Numbered from the stretch's first letter, positions 34,139-43,838 are shown. The stretch: 64,000 nucleotides of DNA from Peribacillus frigoritolerans (GCF_001636405.1 NZ_KV440950.1:240001-304000), one strand, 5' to 3'. Made by a program: numbers and translations. The notes: generated by a model from the letters alone, not told the origin.

Positions 34139-34211
34139 GGCTCAGTAGCTCAGTCGGTAGAGCAAAGGACTGAAAATCCTTGTGTCGGCGGTTCGATTCC
34201 GTCCTGAGCCA
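34139..34211 (+). tRNA. tRNA-Phe (anticodon GAA)
   Basis: A 73-nt cloverleaf without encoded CCA. The acceptor is GGCTCAG/CTGAGCC and the anticodon stem AGGAC/ATCCT region presents GAA. Confidence 0.95.
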
Positions 34212-34220
34212 TCCTTGTAT

Positions 34221-34248
34221 AAACGCCTTTCCTTTAGGGCGTTTTTTT
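34221..34248 (+). terminator. Terminator of the tRNA cluster
   Basis: A stem AAACGCC/GGGCGTTT with seven T, 10 bp past tRNA-Phe. Confidence 0.92.
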
Positions 34249-34280
34249 GTTATGTGCCCAGAGGATTCTGAATGAAATCT

Positions 34281-34308
34281 TGTTAATAGATTGTTAACGA
34301 TTTGTAAC
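34281..34308 (+). promoter_or_regulatory. Three-repeat WalR binding site upstream of the M23 peptidase
   Basis: TGTTAA (34281-34286), TGTTAA (34292-34297) and TGTAAC (34303-34308) follow one another with exactly 5 bp between each. The WalR consensus is TGTWAH-N5-TGTWAH, so there are two overlapping exact sites. It lies about 310 bp before the peptidase start and 2 kb before walR. I see no consensus SigA promoter close by, so the transcription start is open. The rest of the 34249-34620 gap shows no gene. Confidence 0.7.
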
Positions 34309-34620
34309 ATACCATTTTCGGCCAATTCGGAATAAAACTCACTTTTCCCCTTGCTGGGCTTAGGTCCACTCCTTTTTCCGCAGTTTATTGAACTGTCCCC
34401 ATTACCATATCCATTGGTACATGTTGTCACCATTTATACAGTTCTATTACATTATGAAGTCTGTTTCTTGTTTTTTTTCTTAATATGGTAGAGTTATGAG
34501 TGATAAAAATCATTATAGAAATCAGTCATAAGCATCTGGATATTTAAATTGGACTAATAAATCTCAAATAAATTTGATTAGTTTCTTAATTGGTGACTGA
34601 GCCGTTAAGGAGGACAATAT

Positions 34621-36039
34621 ATGTTTAGCTCAAAAGGCAAGGGGATCATCCTGTTGATGGTTTCCGTCATTTTGGTGCTTGCGGGCAATCGGGTAACTGC
34701 TGCTGGGATATCGGAAACTACAACCATACAGCATGTTTATCTTAACGATGAGTTCGTCGGCAGTGTAACGGATGAAACGGAAATCGAAAACATCGTAGCC
34801 GATAAGGTAGAAGAAGCACAGGAAGATTATCCTGACTTTACATTCGATAAGGAGACACAGCTGAAGTTCGTACCTGAAGAGGTATTCGATGAAGATGTTA
34901 AAGAGGAACAGGCTGTTAAGGGAATTCAAGATCAGTTGAATGTGAAGGCCGAGGCATATGAAATTGACATAGATAACCAGGCGGTCGCTTATGTTGCGTC
35001 AAAGGAAGATGCAGAGGACGTTCTGGAGAAAATCACTTTATTATATGTAAATGAAGAGGAATACGCTGAATACGAATCAGGTAAAAAAGAAAGTGAAAAA
35101 GATGCCGATTCGTTAAAAGAGCCAGGAAGCAGAATTCTGGACATCGAATTTTCACTTCCCGTTACGTTTAAAGAGACAATGGTATATCCAGACGAAATCA
35201 AGAGTGTCGATAAAACCCTTTCCATGATAGAAGAAGGAAAGGAAGAAACGACTATCTATGAGGCTAAGGAAGATGAAGATCTTGAAGCCATTGCCACTAG
35301 CCATGATATGGACCTGGATCAACTGCTGGAGCTGAATCCGGGACAGAATGAGGACAATGGTGTTAAAGAGGGCGAGCGTCTCTATGTGACCCAACGTACC
35401 CCCTATGTGAACGTAATGGTAGAAAGAGAAGTATTAAAGGAAGAGAGGATTCCTTTTGAAAAGAAAGTGAAGGAGGATGACGAACTTCCAAAGGGCGAAC
35501 TCATTACTGAACAAATGGGGAATGAGGGGATTCTTGCGTTCACCTATAATATATCTGAAACAAATGGAAAGAAAATCAGTGAATCGATCGTAAAAAAAGA
35601 AGTCACGGAAGAAGCTAAAACGCAAATCACCAGAAAAGGCACCAAGGTCATACCTTCACAGGGCAGCGGTACATATTCATGGCCTGCAGATGGGGGCTAT
35701 ATTTCCAGTAAGCAGGGCCAGCGCTGGGGGAAACTTCATAAAGGTATCGATATTGCAAGGCCAGCCACCAGGACCATAACGGCAGCAGATCATGGGATAA
35801 TCGAAACTGCCGGGAATTCCGGAGGATATGGAAATAAGATAACGATCAATCATAATAATGGATATAAGACAGTGTATGCCCATTTGGATTCAATAGATGT
35901 AAAAGCGGGACAAAAGATTGAAAAAGGCATGAAAATTGGCATGATGGGTTCAACAGGTCACTCGACCGGTGTCCACCTCCATTTTGAAATATATAAAAAC
36001 GGGTCTCTCGTTAATCCGCTAAACTATATAAGTCAGTAA
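34621..36039 (+). CDS. Secreted M23 family cell-wall endopeptidase with LysM and G5 domains
   Basis: Predicted peptidoglycan endopeptidase of 472 residues. A signal peptide (MFSSKGKGIILLMVSVILVL) ends near AAG at about residue 29. An acidic N-terminal region is followed by a LysM-like segment (about 219-260), a G5 domain (about 262-345) and the C-terminal LytM/M23 domain. The zinc ligands are in KLHKGIDIA and GVHLHFEIY (about 451-458). The start ATG follows AAGGAGG. Placement next to walRK and an upstream WalR-type site suggest WalR-controlled wall turnover. No exact gene name is assigned. Confidence 0.9.
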   Translation: MFSSKGKGIILLMVSVILVLAGNRVTAAGISETTTIQHVYLNDEFVGSVTDETEIENIVADKVEEAQEDYPDFTFDKETQLKFVPEEVFDEDVKEEQAVKGIQDQLNVKAEAYEIDIDNQAVAYVASKEDAEDVLEKITLLYVNEEEYAEYESGKKESEKDADSLKEPGSRILDIEFSLPVTFKETMVYPDEIKSVDKTLSMIEEGKEETTIYEAKEDEDLEAIATSHDMDLDQLLELNPGQNEDNGVKEGERLYVTQRTPYVNVMVEREVLKEERIPFEKKVKEDDELPKGELITEQMGNEGILAFTYNISETNGKKISESIVKKEVTEEAKTQITRKGTKVIPSQGSGTYSWPADGGYISSKQGQRWGKLHKGIDIARPATRTITAADHGIIETAGNSGGYGNKITINHNNGYKTVYAHLDSIDVKAGQKIEKGMKIGMMGSTGHSTGVHLHFEIYKNGSLVNPLNYISQ

Positions 36040-36045
36040 TTGATG

Positions 36046-36078
36046 GAAGTCTTCGAAAATTATTCGAAGACTTCTTCT
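36046..36078 (+). terminator. Terminator after the M23 peptidase gene
   Basis: A perfect 12-bp stem GAAGTCTTCGAA/TTCGAAGACTTC with a 5-nt loop, followed by TTCT. It separates the peptidase from walR. The remaining 240 bp to walR should hold the walR promoter, but I cannot pick it with confidence. Confidence 0.75.
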
Positions 36079-36320
36079 GCTTCATTAATAGATGAGAATA
36101 ATAGGAAAAAGGTGATTTAATGCCTATAAAATGATAAAGTAGAATAGAGACAATTTGCTTTCATTCCAGTGTTCAGCCCCTTTTATTGGGTATATATATG
36201 CAACTTTGCCGAAACTAGGTTGCGAAGCTTTGTGAAAGCAGAAGGAAAAGTGAATAAGGTCCCGGATAAGGACACGGTTTTTAATAGATTCAGTTCAGTT
36301 ATTAAAAAGGAGATAAGTAC

Positions 36321-37028
36321 ATGGATAAAAAGATTTTGGTAGTGGATGACGAAAAGCCAATTGCTGATATATTACAATTCAATCTAAAAAAAGAGGGCTA
36401 CGAAGTTTTTTGTGCTTATGATGGCAATGAAGCCCTCAAAATGGTGGAAGAACGGCAACCTGATTTGATTTTACTTGATATCATGCTGCCGCAGCGCGAT
36501 GGGATGGAAGTATGCAGGGAAGTAAGGAAGAAGTATGAAACCCCGATCATCATGCTAACGGCAAAAGACTCGGAGATAGATAAGGTGTTAGGATTGGAGC
36601 TTGGTGCAGACGACTATGTGACAAAGCCATTTAGTACCCGGGAAATAATTGCCCGCGTTAAGGCGAACCTTAGACGTCAGCAAGCCGTTCCGGTTCCCGA
36701 TCAAGAAAATGAACCGAAGGAAATTACGATAGGCACGCTCACTATCCATCCGGATGCCTATGTGGTATCCAAGCGCGGCGATACGATAGAATTGACGCAT
36801 CGTGAATTTGAGTTGCTTCATTACTTAGCGAAGCACATCGGTCAGGTCATGACAAGGGAGCACTTATTACAAACCGTGTGGGGCTATGATTATTTTGGTG
36901 ATGTACGGACGGTCGATGTAACGGTCAGACGTCTTCGTGAGAAGATTGAAGACAATCCAAGTCATCCTGGCTGGATTGTAACTAGAAGAGGGGTCGGTTA
37001 TTACCTGCGTAACCCTGAACAGGAGTAG
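36321..37028 (+). CDS. walR: Response regulator WalR (YycF)
   Basis: Essential OmpR-family regulator of cell-wall metabolism and autolysins. The receiver domain has the acidic pair DDE and the phosphoacceptor D53 ([10 protein letters not shown]), plus K in [10 protein letters not shown] winged-helix DNA-binding domain follows ([31 protein letters not shown]). Length is 235 residues. Start ATG after AAGGAG. walK begins 5 bp after its stop. Confidence 0.98.
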   Translation: MDKKILVVDDEKPIADILQFNLKKEGYEVFCAYDGNEALKMVEERQPDLILLDIMLPQRDGMEVCREVRKKYETPIIMLTAKDSEIDKVLGLELGADDYVTKPFSTREIIARVKANLRRQQAVPVPDQENEPKEITIGTLTIHPDAYVVSKRGDTIELTHREFELLHYLAKHIGQVMTREHLLQTVWGYDYFGDVRTVDVTVRRLREKIEDNPSHPGWIVTRRGVGYYLRNPEQE

Positions 37029-37033
37029 TTTCT

Positions 37034-38860
37034 ATGAAAAAGGTTGGTTTTTTCCGCTCAATTCATTTTAAATTTGTTCTGATTTATGTATTGCTCATTT
37101 TCGTGGCGATGCAAATAATCGGGGTATATTTTGTTGGGGAATTGGAAGAAAATCTTGTCGGGAACTTTACGAAATCAATAAAAGGTCACGTTAACCTGCT
37201 TACCTACAGTATTGGTGAAGAAATGGAAAAAGAGAGGGGAGAGGAAGATCCGACCCTCGAAGAAGCGATTGATGCGATATTGCAAGACCGGGATAATTCA
37301 TCGAATGATATTTCGGAAGTACAAGTCATCGACACCCGCAGCAGACGCGTGATCGGAACTTCAGCCCCAGGTAACCAGGATATTGTAGGGAAGAAGACGA
37401 CAGAGGTCCTCATTAAGAATACGCTCACTTTTGGAAAAGAAGATAGTGATATATTTAGCGATAAGGGCAGGCGGCTCTGGGTCCTTTCGACACCCATTGA
37501 AGCAAATGGGGAGGTCATTGGCGCCGTCTATGTAATAGCTGAGATGGAGAATGTCTTTGAGCAGATGGATGAAATCAATAGCATCTTCATGACGGGTACG
37601 GCCATCGCTTTGGTCATTACGGCCATCTTGGGGATCCTGCTCGCACGAACGATCACTAGACCCATGTCTGATATGAGAAAACAGGCCCTTGTGATGGCAA
37701 AAGGGAATTTCTCCAGAAAAGTCAGGGTATATGGCGATGATGAAATTGGCCAGCTTGCCGTCACTTTCAATAATTTGACCAAAAAACTCCAAGAGTCGCA
37801 ATCAAGCACAGAAGGAGAGCGGCGTAAGCTATCATCTGTCCTTGCCAATATGACGGATGGCGTAATTTCAACGGACAGGCGCGGTCGGGTGAACTTGATT
37901 AATGAACCGGCGGCACAATTATTGAATGTCTCGAGTGAAACCGTCATGAACCAACCGATCATTGAGGTTTTGGGTCTTGAAGAAGAATATAAATTTGAGG
38001 ATTTACTGGAAGAGCGAGAGTCCATCATCCTTGATTACAGCAAAAAAAATCATCCTTTCGTTTTGAGGGGGAACTTTTCGGTCATTCAAAAGGAAACGGG
38101 GTTCGTTAATGGTTTGATTACCGTTTTGCATGATATAACAGAGCAGGAAAAAATCGAGAGTGAACGCAGGGGATTCGTTGCCAATGTATCACATGAACTG
38201 AGAACTCCGTTAACGACGATGAGAAGTTACCTGGAAGCATTGGCTGAAGGGGCATGGAAGGACGAGGAAATCGCTCCATCCTTTTTAAGTGTGACCCAAA
38301 ATGAAACGGAGCGAATGATCAGGCTTGTTAATGATCTGTTACAGCTTTCGAAAATGGACAGTAAAGATTACAGGCTTAAAACGGGCTGGGTGAATTTCAA
38401 TAAATTCTATGACCATATCATCGATCGTTTTGAAATGACGAAAAATGATGACATCACGTTTAAGCGTGATTTGCCGAAGGAAGCTTATTTTGTGGATATT
38501 GATGAAGATAAAATCACCCAGGTTCTCTATAATGTAATCTCCAACTCATTAAAGTACTCACCTGAAGGGGGTCAAGTGACTTTCCGCGTCAGGGCATCTG
38601 ATGGCTTTATCATTGTGAGCATTACAGATCAAGGAGTGGGTATCCCGAAAAACGTCATTGATAAAATATTCGACCGCTTCTACCGTGTGGATAAAGCAAG
38701 GGCCCGTAACTTAGGCGGGACAGGGCTTGGTTTAGCGATCGCAAAAGAGATGGTCGTGGCGCATGGCGGGAAAATATGGGCGGAAAGTGTGGATGGAAAA
38801 GGAACAACCGTGTTCTTTACACTTCCTTACGAACAGGAAGAAGAGGATGATTGGTCATGA
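37034..38860 (+). CDS. walK: Sensor histidine kinase WalK (YycG)
   Basis: Membrane sensor kinase of 608 residues, partner of WalR. Two transmembrane helices (about residues 12-32 and 185-205) enclose an extracellular PAS-like domain. Then come HAMP, an intracellular PAS, HisKA with phosphoacceptor H387 (NVSHELRTPL) and the ATPase domain (N box NVISNSLKYSP, G boxes DQGVGIP and GGTGLGLAI). Its stop overlaps the walH start. WalH and WalI, encoded next, restrain its activity in B. subtilis. Confidence 0.98.
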   Translation: MKKVGFFRSIHFKFVLIYVLLIFVAMQIIGVYFVGELEENLVGNFTKSIKGHVNLLTYSIGEEMEKERGEEDPTLEEAIDAILQDRDNSSNDISEVQVIDTRSRRVIGTSAPGNQDIVGKKTTEVLIKNTLTFGKEDSDIFSDKGRRLWVLSTPIEANGEVIGAVYVIAEMENVFEQMDEINSIFMTGTAIALVITAILGILLARTITRPMSDMRKQALVMAKGNFSRKVRVYGDDEIGQLAVTFNNLTKKLQESQSSTEGERRKLSSVLANMTDGVISTDRRGRVNLINEPAAQLLNVSSETVMNQPIIEVLGLEEEYKFEDLLEERESIILDYSKKNHPFVLRGNFSVIQKETGFVNGLITVLHDITEQEKIESERRGFVANVSHELRTPLTTMRSYLEALAEGAWKDEEIAPSFLSVTQNETERMIRLVNDLLQLSKMDSKDYRLKTGWVNFNKFYDHIIDRFEMTKNDDITFKRDLPKEAYFVDIDEDKITQVLYNVISNSLKYSPEGGQVTFRVRASDGFIIVSITDQGVGIPKNVIDKIFDRFYRVDKARARNLGGTGLGLAIAKEMVVAHGGKIWAESVDGKGTTVFFTLPYEQEEEDDWS

Positions 38861-40188
38861 ATTTTGAACGTGCAAAAAGTATCATACTGATTATTTTGGT
38901 CGGGACAAGCATTTTTTTGACATGGAGCATTTGGACGTACGAGCCTGAATATGATCTATTTGAACAATCGTCGGAATTTATAAAGATTAAAAGCGATGTC
39001 CAAATTGTCAGTGATGTCATTAAACCAGTCAGTATCCTTTTCCATGGCAATGGGCAGCATTTCCAGACTTCCAATCCGGCAGAAATCAATGAAATGGAAA
39101 AAGAATTTTCGCAATGGCGTTTTAGAGGCATAAAAGAGATATCCGTAAACAGGCTGCAAAGGAAATTTGACGATTTTGTCCATGAAGATGGATCGATTGA
39201 AATCGAATTTTCCGATGATATTCCCATCTCTCTTTATAAAACGGTATTGAATATAACGGATAAGGAAGTGCCTGAATTTTGGTTTGATCGAATCATCATT
39301 AAACAAAAGAACATCAGTGGTAATGAATCTGCCGTTTATTTTGTTTCTTACGATCAGAGGAAGATTTATCAAGGTATGGTCGACTCTAAAAAACTAAGGA
39401 ATTTCATGGATTCATTTTATCGGGGTTCTTACGATAAGCACCCTGAATACACGGCCGAAACGATAAACAGCAAAAGGACGCTGTTCGTCCCGGAAAACCC
39501 AGTGGAGATCAATAGACTTGAATATTATATCGACTATTTGGATATTGGAGACCTTAAAAGCGCTCTATTTATTAATCCGAAGTATGTACGACAGGAACCC
39601 GTTTCGGTCGGTGAGGAATACACGGATGGAACAAGACTGATGACGGTCAATAAAGACAATTACCTAATTTCTTATATCAATCCGGCACAAAAGAGCAAGT
39701 CATTTGGCAGTTCCAGTGACCTTTTGCAAAAAAGCATTGATTTCATCAATGAACATGCAGGTTGGGAAAATAACAATTACCGCTTTGCCTATATGTCGGA
39801 GCATGAACAACGAGTGGTATTCCGCTTATTCGTGAATGGTTATCCGGCCTTCAATGAATCTGGAATGACGGAAATCGAGCAAATTTGGGGGAAAGAAGAA
39901 ATTTATAGCTATGACCGTCCATATTTTAAACTGGATTCAGTCCTCCCGTCAGTAGGATCGGCAAAGACTTTACCAAGCGGTAAAGAAGTAGTGAATCAGC
40001 TGAAATCGAAAGATAATGTCGATTTCAATAGCGTGGAGGACATCTCGATAGGCTATAGATTGAATAAATCCCTTGATTCCAAACTTGTAACTCTAGTTAC
40101 ACTTGAGCCCACTTGGTATTATCGTGTAGGCGATAAATGGTTTATTGTGCCTTTTGAAGAAGGAGGCGGTCAAAGTGGATTGGAATAA
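38857..40188 (+). CDS. walH: WalK regulator WalH (YycH)
   Basis: A bitopic membrane protein with a single N-terminal helix (about residues 8-28) and a large extracytoplasmic domain. It complexes with WalI and WalK to restrain the kinase. ATG at 38857 overlaps the walK stop as ATGA; the in-frame TTG at 38851 is less likely. Length is 443 residues. The last 14 nt overlap the start of walI. Confidence 0.93.
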   Translation: MNFERAKSIILIILVGTSIFLTWSIWTYEPEYDLFEQSSEFIKIKSDVQIVSDVIKPVSILFHGNGQHFQTSNPAEINEMEKEFSQWRFRGIKEISVNRLQRKFDDFVHEDGSIEIEFSDDIPISLYKTVLNITDKEVPEFWFDRIIIKQKNISGNESAVYFVSYDQRKIYQGMVDSKKLRNFMDSFYRGSYDKHPEYTAETINSKRTLFVPENPVEINRLEYYIDYLDIGDLKSALFINPKYVRQEPVSVGEEYTDGTRLMTVNKDNYLISYINPAQKSKSFGSSSDLLQKSIDFINEHAGWENNNYRFAYMSEHEQRVVFRLFVNGYPAFNESGMTEIEQIWGKEEIYSYDRPYFKLDSVLPSVGSAKTLPSGKEVVNQLKSKDNVDFNSVEDISIGYRLNKSLDSKLVTLVTLEPTWYYRVGDKWFIVPFEEGGGQSGLE

Positions 40189-40969
40189 TACAAAGTCGAT
40201 TTTCATCATGGTTTTCTTCGTTTTAAATATTTTTCTTCTTTATCAATTCCTGGAAAAGATTAATGACTCCCAATTAGAAAGCTTTACGGAGCCATCAACG
40301 GAAGAACTGTTGAAAGAAGATGAGATTTCAATAGAAACCCCACTTCCGAAACAAAAGTCGGATCAATTCCTGATTGCCCAAAGCAAGACTTTCGAGAAGA
40401 AAGATATACAGCACCTGAAAAATCAAAAAGCAAAAATCATCGATGATAAGAAGCTTGTGGGTACATTTAAGATACCGGTTGGCATGAAAGCGGAAATTAA
40501 TGCTGCAGACCTTGATATATTCCTGAAGGAGTATATATTAAAAGGAAATGAATATCATTTTTGGAGCTATGATGAAATCAGCCAGACCATCATCTGCTAT
40601 CAAGTGGCAGATAAAAAGATGTTTTTTAATAATAGTAAAGGGAAGGTCACTCTATATCTGAACAAGAAGGGTGAAATCGTTTCCTATGAACAGATGTATT
40701 TAGAGGGGATCGAAAAATTCAATAAACCTAAAGAATTGACATCGGCTTTAAATGCTATCGGAGCATTATATCAGAATGGTGATATTGATCCCAAAAGCAA
40801 AGTCACGAATGTAAAATTGGGATATTACAATTCGCTGCAGACGACATCTGTGTCACATTTACTTGTGCCAACATGGTGGGTGGTCATTGATGACGAAACG
40901 GATCTCTTCGTGAATGCTTTTGATAAAGAGGTCATTGAATTGAATACAGAAGAAAAAATACTGGAGTGA
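40175..40969 (+). CDS. walI: WalK regulator WalI (YycI)
   Basis: A bitopic membrane protein of 264 residues with one N-terminal helix (SIFIMVFFVLNIFLLYQFL) and an extracytoplasmic YycI domain. GTG at 40175, after AGGAGGCGGTC, gives a start reading (M)DWNNTKSIF, which matches B. subtilis YycI. It overlaps walH by 14 nt and precedes walJ by 6 bp. Confidence 0.93.
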   Translation: MDWNNTKSIFIMVFFVLNIFLLYQFLEKINDSQLESFTEPSTEELLKEDEISIETPLPKQKSDQFLIAQSKTFEKKDIQHLKNQKAKIIDDKKLVGTFKIPVGMKAEINAADLDIFLKEYILKGNEYHFWSYDEISQTIICYQVADKKMFFNNSKGKVTLYLNKKGEIVSYEQMYLEGIEKFNKPKELTSALNAIGALYQNGDIDPKSKVTNVKLGYYNSLQTTSVSHLLVPTWWVVIDDETDLFVNAFDKEVIELNTEEKILE

Positions 40970-40975
40970 GTATAG

Positions 40976-41770
40976 ATGACAATGCATTTTAGTGTTCTCG
41001 CAAGCGGGAGTACAGGAAATGCCTTTTTCGTGGAAACGGAGGATCAATCATTCCTCGTCGATGCCGGCTTAAGCGGTAAAGCCCTGGAAGCATTGTTTCA
41101 GGAGATAGGCCGTGATATGTCCAAGCTATCCGGTATCCTTGTTACCCATGAACACAGCGACCATATTAAAGGTCTTGGCGTGGTTGCCAGAAAACATAAA
41201 CTTCCGATATATGCGAATGCAAAAACATGGGATGCCATGGAGCGATCGATCGGTGAAATTGCAACCGAACAAAAATTCACATTTGAAATGGAACAGGTCA
41301 AAACGTTCGGCAGCCTTGATATAGAATCTTTCGGCGTTTCACATGATGCGGCAGAGCCAATGTTTTACGTTTTTCATCATGAAGATAAGAAACTTGTGGT
41401 CATTACCGATACAGGGTACGTAAGCGATCGGATGAAAGGAATCATCTCAAATGCCGATGCTTATGTATTTGAAAGTAACCATGATGTGTCCATGCTGAGG
41501 ATGGGGAAATATCCATGGAGCATCAAGCGCCGGATTTTAAGTGATGTCGGACATGTTTGTAATGAAGACGCTGCCCTTGCAATGAGCGAAGTGGCCGGTG
41601 ATAAGACCAAGCGGATTTACTTGGCCCACTTAAGCCTTGATAACAATATGAAGGATCTAGCAAGAATGTCGGTGGAACAGACGTTAAAGACAAAGGGGAT
41701 CATCGTGGGTGAACAATTTTCCTTATATGATACTGACCCGAAAAGACCAACGGAACTTGTTACATTATAA
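40976..41770 (+). CDS. walJ: Metallo-beta-lactamase fold hydrolase WalJ (YycJ)
   Basis: A cytoplasmic MBL-fold protein of 264 residues, possibly a 5'-3' exonuclease. It has the metal motif [11 protein letters not shown] and further ligands in FESNHD and LAHLSLDN. Relatives have been linked to coordination of replication or mismatch repair with division. Last gene of walRKHIJ, followed by a terminator. Confidence 0.96.
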   Translation: MTMHFSVLASGSTGNAFFVETEDQSFLVDAGLSGKALEALFQEIGRDMSKLSGILVTHEHSDHIKGLGVVARKHKLPIYANAKTWDAMERSIGEIATEQKFTFEMEQVKTFGSLDIESFGVSHDAAEPMFYVFHHEDKKLVVITDTGYVSDRMKGIISNADAYVFESNHDVSMLRMGKYPWSIKRRILSDVGHVCNEDAALAMSEVAGDKTKRIYLAHLSLDNNMKDLARMSVEQTLKTKGIIVGEQFSLYDTDPKRPTELVTL

Positions 41771-41776
41771 ATGAAG

Positions 41777-41812
41777 GGAATGGATGAGGGATACCTTGTT
41801 CATTCCTTTTTT
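41777..41812 (+). terminator. Terminator of the wal operon
   Basis: GGAATG pairs with CATTCC across an 18-nt loop that can pair further (GATGAGG..ACCTTGTT), followed by TTTTTT. Confidence 0.75.
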
Positions 41813-42001
41813 ATTTTTAAAAATTTCGATTCGTAAGTTATGAATCGGATTAAAAGGGGTATCGTTTGGTTAGAACTGTATAGGTAAAAGGAAAAGGGCT
41901 GATACTAGCAATTTTATGTTGCCCCTTAAATTAAGCATGCATTTTTTTAGAAAAATTTCGGTAATTGAGTATAATTGAGGGAGGATACCAAACAATAGAA
42001 T

Positions 42002-42010
42002 TGCTATAAT
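42002..42010 (+). promoter_or_regulatory. Extended -10 element of the htrA-like gene
   Basis: TGCTATAAT is an exact extended -10, about 30 bp before the TTG start. No good -35 is present at 16-18 bp, so an activator may be used. Confidence 0.45.
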
Positions 42011-42040
42011 ACATACCTAAAATGAGAGGGTGGGGCGGTC

Positions 42041-43261
42041 TTGGGTTATTATGATCAGAATGATGAGAACCAAAATAAACGGAAAAAAAGCCATACGAGC
42101 TATTTTCTAGCAGGCTTGGGGGGTGCCATCATCGGGGCCTTACTTATTTTATTTGCCTTTCCGGGAAGTGGACTGTTAAATAACGATGAAAAAGAAATGA
42201 CAACGGAAAAATCAACGGAGAGAAGGACCACGGAGCAGTCCCAGCAAAACCTTACTCTTGATGTAACAAGTGCCGTCACCAATGCCGTTGATAAAGCCAG
42301 CGACGCAGTGGTCGGCATCACTAACATTCAGGAAACGAACTTCTGGGGTCAAGGGGGCAACGCCGAGGACAGTTCGGCAGAAGCCGGCACTGGATCTGGA
42401 GTCGTCTACAAAAAAGATGGCGGCAAGGCCTATATCGTCACGAATAATCACGTCATTGAAGGAGCTAATGAACTTGAAGTGACATTAAGTGATGGTACTA
42501 AATTGCCAGCTGAACTACAAGGGAGTGACCCATGGACAGATTTAGCCGTCATTGTCGTTAATGGTGAAAAAGTCAAAACCATTGCTGAATTCGGAAACTC
42601 CAGCAAATTGAAACCTGGTGAGCCCGTCATTGCCATTGGCAACCCATTAGGCCTTCAATTCTCCGGGTCGATCACACAAGGGATCATCTCCGGTTTGGAG
42701 CGCACGATAGAGGTGGATATCAACGAGGACGGACAAGTGGATTGGAATGCGGAGGTCATCCAGACCGATGCGGCGATTAATCCAGGTAACAGCGGAGGGG
42801 CACTCGTTAATATGTCAGGGCAGGTCATCGGAATAAATTCGATGAAGATTGCAGAAAATGCAGTGGAAGGAATCGGTCTTTCCATTCCGATCGATTCAGT
42901 AATCCCGATTATTAATGATATAGAGAAATTTGGTGAAGTGAAACGTGCTTTCTTGGGTGTTAACCTGGCATCTGTAGAAGAAATTTCCCAATACCATCAA
43001 CAAAATACATTAAAGCTGCCAAGGAAAGTTACTTCAGGCGTTGCAATAACAGGCGTTCAAAGCAACTCTCCAGCATCCAAAGCAGGATTGAAGGAATTTG
43101 ATGTCGTAGTTGGAATGGATAATGAAAAAATCCATGATGTAGTGGAATTAAGAAAATACCTTTACAATGAAAAACAAGTCGGTGATAAAGTTAAAATCAT
43201 TTATTACCGTGACGGAAAGAAAGAAACAACGGAAGTCACGCTTTCAAGCAGCGAAATTTAA
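42041..43261 (+). CDS. htrC: HtrA/DegP-type membrane serine protease (HtrC/YyxA-like)
   Basis: Membrane-anchored quality-control protease of 406 residues. An N-terminal helix (about 22-44) is followed by a trypsin-like domain with catalytic His (NNHVIEGA), Asp (DPWTDLAVI) and Ser (NPGNSGGALVN), and one C-terminal PDZ domain (VQSNSPASKAGLKEFDVV). The start is TTG at 42041 after GGTGGGG. The next in-frame ATG lies past the helix start. It sits after walJ as in B. subtilis, but with its own promoter. Assignment to HtrC rests on position. Confidence 0.9.
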   Translation: MGYYDQNDENQNKRKKSHTSYFLAGLGGAIIGALLILFAFPGSGLLNNDEKEMTTEKSTERRTTEQSQQNLTLDVTSAVTNAVDKASDAVVGITNIQETNFWGQGGNAEDSSAEAGTGSGVVYKKDGGKAYIVTNNHVIEGANELEVTLSDGTKLPAELQGSDPWTDLAVIVVNGEKVKTIAEFGNSSKLKPGEPVIAIGNPLGLQFSGSITQGIISGLERTIEVDINEDGQVDWNAEVIQTDAAINPGNSGGALVNMSGQVIGINSMKIAENAVEGIGLSIPIDSVIPIINDIEKFGEVKRAFLGVNLASVEEISQYHQQNTLKLPRKVTSGVAITGVQSNSPASKAGLKEFDVVVGMDNEKIHDVVELRKYLYNEKQVGDKVKIIYYRDGKKETTEVTLSSSEI

Positions 43262-43267
43262 AGCACA

Positions 43268-43310
43268 AAAGGACAGGGGGCAGAAAATGCCTCCTGTCCT
43301 TTCTATTTCC
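43268..43310 (+). terminator. Terminator after the HtrA-like gene
   Basis: A stem AAAGGACAGG/CCTGTCCTTT with an inner GGCA..TGCC pair, followed by a T-rich tract. Confidence 0.85.
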
Positions 43311-43342
43311 TTGCGCTTTTCTTATTTTTTGTTACGATTACC

Positions 43343-43657
43343 TGTGGATATATAGTGAAATTAAAGATCTCAAGTGACTTGTGGATAATTGGGAATGGAA
43401 GAACCGGGAATAATGAATGGGAAAGGAGATATGAAAGATGAAATTATATTGCTGTCAGGAACACGTGGACATGGCGCTGGATGAAGTGGTATACGAATGT
43501 GAAACCTATCCTGTTTTAAAGCTTGTTCCCGAAGAAAATCAGTTATCAACAACCTGTGAATATTGTCGAAACGTGGCAATATATCTAGTAGGGAACTAAT
43601 ATTCCCATACAAGATGTGGATAGATTTTGTGGATATGTGGATAACTTTTGTGGATAA
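43343..43657. promoter_or_regulatory. DnaA-box cluster flanking the CxxH/CxxC gene
   Basis: Six boxes in the same orientation: TGTGGATAT (43343-43351), TGTGGATAA (43380-43388), TGTGGATAG (43615-43623), TGTGGATAT (43628-43636), TGTGGATAA (43636-43644) and TGTGGATAA (43649-43657). Three are exact consensus. The last four span 43 bp. They lie about 34 kb from dnaA in the htrA-rlmH interval; B. subtilis has a known DnaA-box cluster near yydA (rlmH). Likely a DnaA-titrating or regulatory site. Confidence 0.8.
43438..43599 (+). CDS. yyzF: Small CxxH/CxxC protein (YyzF family)
   Basis: A 53-residue protein with the CxxH (CQEH) near its N-terminus and CxxC (CEYC) near its C-terminus, a likely zinc-binding fold of the TIGR04129 type. 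It begins MKLYCCQEHVDMALDEVVYE. ATG at 43438 has AAAGGAG 9 nt upstream; a competing ATG at 43431 is out of frame. Function unknown. The gene lies between two groups of DnaA boxes. Confidence 0.88.
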   Translation: MKLYCCQEHVDMALDEVVYECETYPVLKLVPEENQLSTTCEYCRNVAIYLVGN

Positions 43658-43802
43658 CATGTTTGTAACCTGTTCTTAACATTTTCCTAAGATTAATCCG
43701 GCGGGTGGAATGGTTTAGATTCAAGCATTTGTTATACGAATAATCAAGATAATTGTTCGGATTGGAACTAAGTCCAGACGAATTTCTTCAATAATGAAAG
43801 TT

Positions 43803-43838
43803 ACCGTTGCCGCTTTCAGGGGGCAGCGGTTTTTATTT
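43803..43838 (+). terminator. Terminator-like hairpin before rlmH
   Basis: CCGTTGCC pairs with GGGCAGCGG around a 9-nt loop, followed by TTTTTATTTT. It lies 200 bp after the CxxH/CxxC gene. Confidence 0.65.

Noticed and set aside
34068-34433. Minus-strand frame over tRNA-Asp and tRNA-Phe
   Set aside because: It overlaps tRNA genes and shows only the usual false similarity seen antisense to tRNAs.
41334-41350. parS-like GTTTCACATGATGC in walJ
   Set aside because: Only one half-site is intact and it lies inside a coding region.
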